From assembly GCA_030602965.1 (NCBI GenBank), contig JAUVYS010000064.1:1-7120 (forward strand): 7,120 bases of DNA. Reading direction: 5' to 3'. Positions 1 to 5,328 of this stretch are shown one piece after another. Position 1 is the stretch's first letter. Every line of letters starts with the position of its first letter. The notes beneath the pieces were generated by a model. That model was not told the origin of the DNA. It ran no database searches and worked only from the letters and a program-made list of their open reading frames with translations. The translations under genes and the position numbers were made by a program. Origin of the DNA: Candidatus Bathyarchaeota archaeon (GTDB lineage Archaea > Thermoproteota > Bathyarchaeia > RBG-16-48-13 > JAGMEO01).

Positions 1-406
1 AATGAGTAGGACCAGAATCAACTTCTTCATCAAAAGATTCAAGAGGTTTAGGTGGACGGAAAGATAAGATCAAATTATGAGTCTTATATTCACCCACACC
101 GTGTATGGGTTCTGTAACTAAGTCAGAATATTTATAGAGACCATGGTATGGTTGAACGATATAATTTTGATTTTTTAGACGTCTAAGAGTCCCTCGCACT
201 GTTTTGGGTTTTTCTTTGATATGAGAAGCAAGTTGTTTTGGTGTAAAGATCTCATTTTTATTCTTCTTCAAGAATTGTAAGAGTTTTTCTTTCACTGTTT
301 TTCTCTTTTTATTACCAGTATAAGTTACATTATTATTGTCACTTAGATTTCTCAGATTGTGATTTTTCAGATCTTTTCTATAAACTCTTGAATTCATCTT
401 GTTCAT
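1..406 (-). CDS. Winged-helix DNA-binding protein, partial (C-terminus beyond left edge)
   Basis: An uninterrupted minus-strand frame of 135 codons starts with ATG at 406 and runs off the window. Residues 36-92 read as a winged helix-turn-helix: helix 1 (TVKEKLLQFLKKN, 37-49), helix 2 (FTPKQLASHIK, 54-64), a basic recognition helix (KPKTVRGTLRRLKNQ, 66-80) and a wing ending in HGLYKYSDL. The first 35 residues are Asn/Lys-rich and probably disordered. Residues 96-135 (VTEPIHGVGEYKTHNLILSF...) look like the start of a second domain that I do not recognise. The ATG shares one base with the TGA of the upstream ribbon-helix-helix gene (TGATG), so the two are very likely co-transcribed and translationally coupled. 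Role inferred: transcriptional regulator, or a replication or maintenance protein of a mobile element. The fold is fairly sure; the function is not known. Confidence 0.72.
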   Translation of the reverse strand, partial: MNKMNSRVYRKDLKNHNLRNLSDNNNVTYTGNKKRKTVKEKLLQFLKKNKNEIFTPKQLASHIKEKPKTVRGTLRRLKNQNYIVQPYHGLYKYSDLVTEPIHGVGEYKTHNLILSFRPPKPLESFDEEVDSGPTH

Positions 407-600
407 CACTTTGTGCTCTTGCGATTCTTATGATAAACTAAAAGTTCTGGTGCTTCACGGTTGATTTTTTCTCGTAATGCTGCCCTAACAAACTCGCTTT
501 TACTAATGTATGTGCCCTTCTTGATCAGGTGGGTTAGAACCTTCTCAAGTGGGATGGGCATTCTAATTCCAACATAAGCGCCGTTTTTTTGTTTTACCAA
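406..600 (-). CDS. Ribbon-helix-helix (CopG/Arc-type) DNA-binding protein
   Basis: This 64-residue protein has the ribbon-helix-helix layout: a beta strand (AYVGIRMP, 8-15), helix 1 (PLEKVLTHLIKKG, 17-29) and helix 2 (SKSEFVRAALREKI, 33-46). The SKSEFVRAALRE segment is the usual CopG-type second helix. Such proteins dimerise so that paired strands enter the major groove, and they often act as autorepressors, antitoxins or plasmid copy or partition regulators. The start is TTG at 600, chosen because a GGGG Shine-Dalgarno-like run lies 8 nt upstream (plus-strand 609-612) and because the next Met, residue 14, would remove the DNA-contacting strand. The stop overlaps the ATG of the winged-helix gene by one base. 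No toxin of a known family is adjacent, so an antitoxin role is not supported; autoregulation of this two-gene operon is the simplest inference. Confidence 0.8.
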   Translation of the reverse strand: MVKQKNGAYVGIRMPIPLEKVLTHLIKKGTYISKSEFVRAALREKINREAPELLVYHKNRKSTK

Positions 601-671
601 TGATTTATCCCCGCAAAACAGTTATATTTTAGTTAGAAAATAATTTTTTGTTACCTAAAGAGGGTGACATA
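601..671. promoter_or_regulatory. Divergent intergenic region with TATA-like elements and short direct repeat
   Basis: This 71-bp gap separates the minus-strand ribbon-helix-helix operon from the plus-strand coiled-coil gene. It contains a TATA-like stretch TTATATTTTAG (about 621-631), usable for the plus strand, and an AT-rich stretch at about 637-648 that could serve the minus strand. AGTTA occurs twice (620-624 and 631-635), 11 bp apart and flanking the TATA-like stretch. That arrangement would suit a ribbon-helix-helix operator, but the motif is too short to be certain. Promoter placement is inferred from position and composition. Confidence 0.4.
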
Positions 672-1460
672 ATGGGGGGAAAATGGTATGATAAAAGACA
701 GAGAGAATTCAAGGAACGGGAGTCATTTAAGAAACGGATTAGACGGTTACGAGAAGACCTCATAGAACTACCATCATTTCAAGATCTTAAAGAATTAGAC
801 TTTAGTCCACGCATTGATCAATTTATGAAATTACCACCAGCTCAATTAAATAGAATTCTCGGCTTTGACAAAACAGGTAAAAAAATTATAGACAAAAAAG
901 CTTATGGGGAAGCTTGTCATCTTGCTGATTTTTTTTCAAATCATGTTGGTACAGTAGCAGGGCTTATAAGAGAAATAGACCGTTTGTATGGTGAAATCGC
1001 AGAGCAGAAAAAAATCATCGAACATCTCGAGAAAATCATAGAGAAAAAAACAGGCGTAAGTGCTTCTGTCAAAATAGAACCAGGTCTCATATTCGAACCC
1101 TACCCTCATATGCTATATTTAACGGAACAATTCATTTGTCCCAAGTGTAAAAAGTCGGGGTTTCCTGTTCATTGGAAAGGATCATCAAGCGTACCAGCGC
1201 GATGGTTGTGGCTTCACTTTGACGAACCTGAGGAAATGTTAGAATACTCTTGGAAGAAGCCTAAGATAAAAACTCACATTATAAAGAAGGGAGGATTAGG
1301 AAATTGGTGGAAACGGAATACATACCAGGAAGAATATAGTGCTTGTTTTTTATTCTGTGGAAAAGGTAGTAAAATTCAAAACTCATTCTTGATTGAAGAA
1401 GGGCTTAAATGGACCTCAAAGGTCAAAGTTGATCTCTGGAATCGGAACACTAAAGAATAG
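672..1460 (+). CDS. Hypothetical coiled-coil protein with CPKC motif
   Basis: I do not recognise this 262-residue protein. The ATG at 672 is preferred over an in-frame TTG at 648 because a strong GAGGGTGA Shine-Dalgarno sequence (660-667) sits 4 nt before the ATG and would lie inside the longer version. The N-terminus (4-30) is highly basic (KRQREFKERESFKKRIRRLRE). A middle part contains FMKLPPAQLNRILGF. A coiled coil follows at about 95-126 with the heptad-like IREIDRLYGEIAEQKKIIEH and LEKIIEKK. The C-terminal half has C156-P-K-C159, H167 and a second pair C225-FLF-C229 amid several Trp residues, which may bind zinc. There is no signal peptide or membrane segment, so it is probably cytosolic. 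The basic end, coiled coil and Cys pairs suggest a nucleic-acid-associated, oligomeric protein, but no catalytic motif is visible. It appears to be a single-gene unit. Confidence 0.72.
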   Translation: MGGKWYDKRQREFKERESFKKRIRRLREDLIELPSFQDLKELDFSPRIDQFMKLPPAQLNRILGFDKTGKKIIDKKAYGEACHLADFFSNHVGTVAGLIREIDRLYGEIAEQKKIIEHLEKIIEKKTGVSASVKIEPGLIFEPYPHMLYLTEQFICPKCKKSGFPVHWKGSSSVPARWLWLHFDEPEEMLEYSWKKPKIKTHIIKKGGLGNWWKRNTYQEEYSACFLFCGKGSKIQNSFLIEEGLKWTSKVKVDLWNRNTKE

Positions 1461-1625
1461 AAAAAAGACCTGACACATAGCAATCTCAGAACAAAACTCA
1501 TCAAAAATTGTAGGAAAAAAAGAATAACCCCCTTTAGATCTTTTCTAATTTTTGTTAATATTCTTTTAATAGATTAAAAAACACATAATAAGAAAGTTAT
1601 CATAAAGTAAAGGACGAAGAGGATA
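1461..1625 (+). promoter_or_regulatory. Intergenic region: T-rich end signal and candidate AbrB promoter
   Basis: A pyrimidine-rich stretch (about 1533-1567, with TTTTCTAATTTTTG and TTCTTTT) could end transcription of the coiled-coil gene, since archaeal terminators are often plain T-runs. CATAATAAG at 1584-1592 lies about 38 nt before the AbrB start, the same spacing as the TATA-like box before hsdM, and would give a leader of about 13 nt containing the AGAGG ribosome-binding site (1618-1622). Assignment is by pattern and spacing only. Confidence 0.35.
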
Positions 1626-1856
1626 ATGTCGGAGTATGATTTTCCTTACGAGTTTGCAGAACTTTTAAAAGATGATCGGATTTCCTTCGTTAAAATAAGA
1701 GTGAGTGGTAAGAGTTCTTGCTGTACTATACCTAAAAGATGGTTGCCTAAGTTAGGATGGAAAGTAGGAGACCTCATAAAAATCAAGCGTATAGGTCACA
1801 AGGTAGTCTTGGAGAGAGTTGAATTAGCACGTCTTTCAAATACTTATGATAAGTGA
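1626..1856 (+). CDS. AbrB/SpoVT-type swapped-hairpin DNA-binding protein
   Basis: This 76-residue protein has the AbrB/SpoVT signature at about 22-65: a first strand (VKIRVSGKSSCCTIP), the characteristic T-I-P-K-R-W-L positions (34-40), the turn LGWKVGDLIKIKRI and a closing strand HKVVLERV. Members dimerise by interleaving hairpins and act as transition-state regulators or as antitoxins. Residues 1-20 (MSEYDFPYEFAELLKDDRIS) are an acidic extension and the last 10 residues are polar. C32-C33 in the first hairpin is unusual. The ATG is preceded by AGAGG (1618-1622) at close spacing. No toxin gene follows; instead the stop codon leads straight into a noncoding element that is duplicated with the gene's own 3' end. 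Autoregulation, or control of the hsd operon 700 bp downstream, is possible but unproven. Confidence 0.82.
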   Translation: MSEYDFPYEFAELLKDDRISFVKIRVSGKSSCCTIPKRWLPKLGWKVGDLIKIKRIGHKVVLERVELARLSNTYDK

Positions 1857-1883
1857 AAAATAACAAACAATGTTAACTGGGGG

Positions 1884-1943
1884 CGAAAACTTCGATTGAA
1901 AATTGTGTTTTTTTCGTGATTTGCGAAAGTTTTTCTTGTTTTA
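1884..1943 (+). other. Candidate hairpin followed by T-tract after AbrB gene (copy 1)
   Basis: TTTCG (1912-1916) and CGAAA (1924-1928) can pair around a 7-nt loop, with a further T-G pair, and are followed by TTTTTCTTGTTTT (1930-1942). This resembles an intrinsic terminator 55 nt after the AbrB stop codon. Upstream, CGAAAAC (1884-1890) could instead pair with the T-run ending in CG (1908-1916), or fold with TTCG (1891-1894) as a small hairpin, so the pairings are mutually exclusive. All stems are short and mostly A-U, so stability is doubtful. The same elements recur in copy 2. Confidence 0.4.
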
Positions 1944-1966
1944 GCAAATATTTTGGTCCATAGAGT

Positions 1967-2011
1967 GTCTGAAAACACCCTAAAAACACCTGTTAAAAGC
2001 ATGTTTTAGAC
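1967..2011 (+). other. Candidate distal hairpin (copy 1)
   Basis: GTCTGAAAACA (1967-1977) is the near-perfect reverse complement of TGTTTTAGAC (2002-2011): ten pairs with one bulged G, closing a 24-nt loop. The corresponding place in copy 2 also forms a nine-pair, one-bulge hairpin with different sequence in the 5' arm. It could be an RNA structure or a cruciform-type protein-binding site. Confidence 0.38.
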
Positions 2012-2100
2012 CATTTATAGCGTATTTAGAGCTTTTTACGAAGGGATTGTATGGGAGTTTCAGATAGTTAGGAAAGTTTTTACATTTATTTTGATTTGTT

Positions 2101-2202
2101 TTAATAAAGATTAATCGCGTGCCTGAAATCAACCGCATAGACCACCAAGTAGTCGTAGAGAGAGTCGAATTACCAGGTCTTTCAAATAGTTATGATAAGT
2201 GA
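2101..2202 (+). pseudogene. Truncated AbrB-like gene remnant (C-terminal part only)
   Basis: The frame from 2101 reads LIKINRVPEINRI and then DHQVVVERVELPGLSNSYDK, ending in TGA at 2200-2202. It parallels the intact gene's LIKIKRIGHKVVLERVELARLSNTYDK, with an extra six-codon segment that repeats the INR(V/I) pattern. An in-frame TGA at 2092-2094 closes the frame upstream, and there is no ribosome-binding site or first hairpin, so it cannot encode a working AbrB domain. A GTG at 2119 could in principle start a 27-residue peptide, but nothing supports this. The changes from the intact copy mix silent and replacement differences. Best read as a leftover of a tandem duplication or of a once complete second gene. 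Confidence 0.75.
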
Positions 2203-2229
2203 AAAAGGACAATCAATGTCCTCTGGGGG

Positions 2230-2290
2230 CGAAAACTTCGATTAAAAATGAGGGTTTTTTTCGTGATTTACGAAAGTTTTTCTTGTTTTA
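2230..2290 (+). other. Candidate hairpin followed by T-tract (copy 2)
   Basis: This is the copy-2 equivalent of 1884-1943. TTTCG (2259-2263) and CGAAA (2271-2275) flank a 7-nt loop that differs by one base from copy 1 (TGATTTA instead of TGATTTG), and are followed by TTTTTCTTGTTTT (2277-2289). CGAAAAC (2230-2236) again offers an alternative partner for the T-run. The arms are unchanged between copies and the differences fall in the loop and the spacers. That fits a conserved structure, but two copies are too few for a test. Confidence 0.38.
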
Positions 2291-2316
2291 GCTAATATTT
2301 CTTGTCTGATAAAGGA

Positions 2317-2355
2317 CAAAAACGCATCAAAAATGTCAGTTTTTAGCGTGTTTTG
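2317..2355 (+). other. Candidate distal hairpin (copy 2)
   Basis: CAAAAACGC (2317-2325) can pair with GCGTGTTTTG (2346-2355) as nine base pairs with one bulged G, around a loop of about 20 nt. It occupies the place of the copy-1 hairpin at 1967-2011. The 3' arm shares the TGTTTT core with copy 1 (GCATGTTTT against GCGTGTTTT here), and the 5' arm differs in a way that keeps pairing. Confidence 0.36.
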
Positions 2356-2445
2356 GACGGTTTGAAGCGTGTTTGAGGTCGGTTTGAAAGGGTTTGTGGA
2401 GGGTTTTAGATGGTTAGGAGAGCTTTTTAGTGATTTTGAAATGTT

Positions 2446-2563
2446 TTTGCTGTAAATTTATAGATGTACCCTTTTATTGCGTATCCGAATTTTACATTAG
2501 GGCAGTTTTTTTTCTTAACTTTTTATATTAACAAAATTATTATTCGTTTCGAGAGGAAAATTT
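2446..2563 (+). promoter_or_regulatory. hsd operon promoter region and ribosome-binding site
   Basis: The gap between copy 2 and hsdM contains a good archaeal-type TATA box, TTTATATTA (2522-2530), preceded by a pyrimidine-rich run (TTTTTTTTCTTAAC). By the usual 24-26 bp spacing, transcription would start near 2550, leaving a leader of about 14 nt that contains AGAGG (2552-2556), 7 nt before the TTG start of hsdM. This is the only clear promoter for the three restriction-modification genes. The boundaries are inferred from spacing. Confidence 0.55.
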
Positions 2564-4081
2564 TTGGAAAAAGAGATCAATTTTGAAGACAAGCTTTGGA
2601 AAGCAGCTGATAAACTTCGAAGTAACATGGATGCAGCTGAGTACAAACATGTTGTTCTCGGGCTGATTTTTCTCAAATATATCTCTGATGCTTTTAATGA
2701 ACTGCATATGAAGCTTACATCTGAAAAAGCTAAAGGTGCTGATCCGGAAGATTCAGATGAATACTTAGCGAATAATGTTTTTTGGGTTCCGAAAGAAGCG
2801 CGATGGGACTTTTTACAAAAAAACGCGAAACAACCCACCATCGGCAAGTATGTTGATGATGCCATGATGGCTATTGAACGAGACAACCCTTCACTAAAAG
2901 GCGTCTTACCGAAAGAGTATGCAAGACCAGCTTTAGATAAAGAACGACTTGGGGAGATAATCGATTTAATTGGAACCATCGGGTTGGGAGATATTGAAAG
3001 CCAGAAGAAAGATGTCTTGGGCAGAGTGTATGAGTATTTTCTTGGACAATTTGCAAGTGCAGAGGGAAAGAAGGGTGGACAATTCTATACTCCCAGATGT
3101 ATCGTCAAACTGCTTATCGAAATGCTTGAACCCTTTAAAGGCCGAGTATTTGATCCATGTTGCGGTTCCGGTGGCATGTTTGTTCAGAGTGAAAAGTTTG
3201 TGCAAGCACATGGTGGAAAAATAGGCGATGTCTCAATCTACGGGCAGGAGTCAAACAGAACGACATGGCGGCTTTGTAAGATGAATCTCGCTATCCGTGG
3301 TATTTATGGAAACATTCAATGGGGAGATAGCTTCCACGAAGATTTGCAAAAAGATCTGAAAGCAGATTTCATCCTTGCGAATCCACCATTCAATGACAGC
3401 GATTGGAGAGGGGAACTTCTCAGAGGTGATATTAGATGGAAGTATGGAGATCCACCTACGAGCAACGCGAATTTTGCATGGATGCAACACTTCATCCACC
3501 ACTTAGCACCAGCAGGTATCGCTGGTTTTGTCTTATCAAATGGGTCAATGTCCTCAAAAACCTCTGGTGAAGGTGACATCAGAGAAAAGATCGTTGAAGC
3601 TGATTTAGTGGATTGTATGATAGCATTACCCTCTCAACTGTTCTATAACACTCCAATTCCAGCCTGTCTATGGTTTATATCCAGGGATAAAAAAAATTTA
3701 AGGTACAAAGATAGACGAGGTAAAGTTCTATTCATTAACGCTCGAGAAATGGGTGAAATGATAGATAGAAGGCACCGAGAATTAACAGACGAAAATATTC
3801 AAAAGATTTCATCAACTTATCATGCCTGGAGAGGAGAGACTGGAGGATATGAGGATATTAAAGGCTTCTGTAAATCAACTACATTGGAAGAAATTAAACA
3901 ACAAGGATACATTCTGACGCCAGGACGCTATGTTGGAATCAAAATAATGGAGGAAAACGAAGAAGAATTTCAAGAAAAAATGAAGAACCTTACTTCAGAA
4001 TTTGGAAAGCAACTTCAGAAATCTAAGGAACTTGAAGAAGAGATTAAAAAGAATCTTGAGAGAATAGGATTTGAAATCTAA
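2564..4081 (+). CDS. hsdM: Type I restriction-modification system, DNA methyltransferase subunit HsdM
   Basis: HsdM is the N6-adenine methyltransferase subunit of a type I system; it works with HsdS to modify host DNA and is also required in the restriction complex. The 505 residues match the usual length of about 500. An N-terminal HsdM helical domain (about 5-135, FEDKLWKAADKLRSNMDAAE and FLKYISDAF) precedes the Rossmann methyltransferase domain. G171-GQFYTP177 and D197-PCCGSGG204 form the S-adenosylmethionine site, and N273-PPF276 is the catalytic motif IV of adenine methylases. L-T-P-G-R-Y-V-G (451-458) is the family's C-terminal signature, followed by a coiled coil (about 465-500) that would meet HsdS. 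The start is TTG, supported by AGAGG at 2552-2556; the next Met is residue 22, inside the conserved domain. It overlaps hsdS by 11 nt. No key residue is missing. Confidence 0.96.
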   Translation: MEKEINFEDKLWKAADKLRSNMDAAEYKHVVLGLIFLKYISDAFNELHMKLTSEKAKGADPEDSDEYLANNVFWVPKEARWDFLQKNAKQPTIGKYVDDAMMAIERDNPSLKGVLPKEYARPALDKERLGEIIDLIGTIGLGDIESQKKDVLGRVYEYFLGQFASAEGKKGGQFYTPRCIVKLLIEMLEPFKGRVFDPCCGSGGMFVQSEKFVQAHGGKIGDVSIYGQESNRTTWRLCKMNLAIRGIYGNIQWGDSFHEDLQKDLKADFILANPPFNDSDWRGELLRGDIRWKYGDPPTSNANFAWMQHFIHHLAPAGIAGFVLSNGSMSSKTSGEGDIREKIVEADLVDCMIALPSQLFYNTPIPACLWFISRDKKNLRYKDRRGKVLFINAREMGEMIDRRHRELTDENIQKISSTYHAWRGETGGYEDIKGFCKSTTLEEIKQQGYILTPGRYVGIKIMEENEEEFQEKMKNLTSEFGKQLQKSKELEEEIKKNLERIGFEI

Positions 4082-5309
4082 AAATCAATTTCAAGAAACT
4101 GAATTAAGGAAAATTCCTAACGATTGGCAATTCAAATCTATTGAAAACGTTTGTAAACTTGTTAAAAAAATACATGTTCATAACAATAATAAAATTCGAC
4201 CTTATATTGGACTTGAAAACGTTGAAGAAGGAACATTAAGATTAGATTCTATAAGTACGAATAAGTCTGTTAAAAGTTCAAAATACATGTTCAAAAAAGG
4301 CCAGATTTTATTCGGAAAACTGAGACCCTATTTTAGAAAAGTAATACGACCCAATTTCGATGGTGTTTGCTCAACTGAAATCTGGGTAATAGATTCTAAA
4401 CCAGGTTTTAATAATGCATTTTTGTTCTATTTCTTTGCTAATCAGGATTTCGTTAAAGAAGCAACTAATTCTTCTACTGGAACAAGGATGCCTCGAGCAT
4501 CTTGGGATTATTTATCAAAATTAAAAAAACCTTTTCCTCCTCCTAAAGAGCAAGATGTAATCGCCTCGATACTTAGTGGATTCGATAATAAAATCAAACT
4601 TAATATTCAGATGAACTCAACATTAGAAGCAATGTGTAAAAATGTCTTCAAAAAGTGGTTTGTTGATTTTGATTTTCCAACAGAAGACGGAAAACCGTAT
4701 CAAAAAAGTGGGGGAGAAATGGCTGATTCCGAATTAGGAAAAATTCCAAATGGATGGAAAGTCAAGACGCTCGGTAAATTGATTAAATTCATAAAAGGCA
4801 AAAAACCAGAAGTTGTATCAGAAAAATCATTTAAGAAATCCAAACCTCTTATCTTAATTAGTGTTCTAAATGGAGGAAAGCCAATTTATGCAAATCCGAA
4901 AGGGATGACAAATGTAAATAGTCATGAGCCAATAATGGTTATGGATGGTGCAAGTTCAGGTAGAATTGAAATTGGATATAATGGGATAGTTGGTTCTACT
5001 TTAGCAAAGATTTCAATAACAACTTCTGAGATATCATCTTTTTATTTGTATTATTTTCTAAAAAATATTGAAAATGAAATTATGCAAAATACAACAGGGA
5101 CATCAATTCCACATGCAGATAAAGATATGATTTATGATTGGTTAATTGCTGTACCTTCTCAGACAATTCAGCAAGAATTTGATGAAATAACAAAAAAAAT
5201 ATTCGAAAAAATAATGTTAAACGGGAAAGAAATATTCGTTCTTTCCGAAATTCGAGATTCACTTCTACCCAAATTAATTCTTGGAAGAATTAGAGTAAAT
5301 ACTTTATAA
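4071..5309 (+). CDS. hsdS: Type I restriction-modification system, specificity subunit HsdS
   Basis: HsdS chooses the bipartite DNA target for both modification and cleavage. The 412 residues contain two target-recognition domains. The first opens with LRKIPNDW (12-19) and carries SSTGTRMPRASWDYL and PPPKEQDVIASIL. A conserved helical spacer ends in KKWFVDFDFP (194-203). The second opens with ELGKIPNGW (221-229) and carries NTTGTSIPHADKDMI, then the C-terminal helix ending SLLPKLILGRIRV. The half-repeats are as expected for an intact, functional-length protein. The start is taken as TTG at 4071, inside the end of hsdM, so that the first KIPxxW motif is preceded by a normal short leader; the GAGAG run at 4058-4062 is only a weak ribosome-binding site, so translational coupling to hsdM is likely. 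The second half is very AT-rich (11 G+C in the 60 bases from 5041), unlike hsdM. Its DNA target cannot be read from sequence. Confidence 0.94.
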   Translation: MKSKNQFQETELRKIPNDWQFKSIENVCKLVKKIHVHNNNKIRPYIGLENVEEGTLRLDSISTNKSVKSSKYMFKKGQILFGKLRPYFRKVIRPNFDGVCSTEIWVIDSKPGFNNAFLFYFFANQDFVKEATNSSTGTRMPRASWDYLSKLKKPFPPPKEQDVIASILSGFDNKIKLNIQMNSTLEAMCKNVFKKWFVDFDFPTEDGKPYQKSGGEMADSELGKIPNGWKVKTLGKLIKFIKGKKPEVVSEKSFKKSKPLILISVLNGGKPIYANPKGMTNVNSHEPIMVMDGASSGRIEIGYNGIVGSTLAKISITTSEISSFYLYYFLKNIENEIMQNTTGTSIPHADKDMIYDWLIAVPSQTIQQEFDEITKKIFEKIMLNGKEIFVLSEIRDSLLPKLILGRIRVNTL

Positions 5310-5328
5310 TAATATAAGATGTCCAAAA

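Larger units (their letters stand above)
1776..2100 (+). repeat. Tandem duplication, copy 1 (AbrB 3' end plus downstream noncoding DNA)
   Basis: This unit comprises the last 27 codons of the intact AbrB-like gene and about 240 bp of noncoding DNA after it. It matches 2101-2445 at an offset of 346-347 bp. From 1782 to 1856 the two agree at 63 of 75 bases. From 1877 to 1897 they are identical over 21 bases (core GGGGGCGAAAACTTCG). From 1908 to 1953 they agree at 44 of 46. The remainder, to about 2083, agrees at very roughly 70-75%. The two units abut with essentially no spacer, as expected for a tandem duplication. Confidence 0.85.
2101..2445 (+). repeat. Tandem duplication, copy 2
   Basis: This is the second copy of the unit at 1776-2100. 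It starts in a decayed AbrB tail and continues through the same noncoding element, including the exact 21-base block (2223-2243), the 46-base block (2255-2300) and the closing part that includes GATGGTTAGGAGAG (2409-2422). The right boundary is soft, because similarity fades after about 2431. Copy 2 is richer in G than copy 1: many positions that are A in copy 1 are G here. It lies about 120 bp before the hsdM start, between the AbrB gene and the restriction-modification promoter. Confidence 0.82.

Noticed and set aside
648..671. Upstream TTG start for the coiled-coil protein
   Set aside because: The GAGGGTGA ribosome-binding site directly before ATG 672 would be translated in that version; the ATG is the better start.
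1857..2445. CRISPR array or diversity-generating retroelement in the repeat region
   Set aside because: There are only two long diverged units and no regular short repeat with spacers; no cas or reverse transcriptase gene is present, and the differences are not limited to adenines.
1626..2445. AbrB-type antitoxin with toxin partner, or type III RNA-repeat toxin-antitoxin system
   Set aside because: No toxin reading frame follows or overlaps the AbrB gene, and the repeats are far longer and fewer than in type III antitoxin RNAs.
2515..2979. 154-codon open frame on the minus strand opposite hsdM, and smaller frames within 2871-3579
   Set aside because: All overlap the conserved HsdM coding frame; their composition mirrors its complement and none has an independent start signal.
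5080..5262. 60-codon minus-strand frame inside hsdS
   Set aside because: It is a Leu/Phe-rich shadow of an AT-rich part of hsdS, without start signals.
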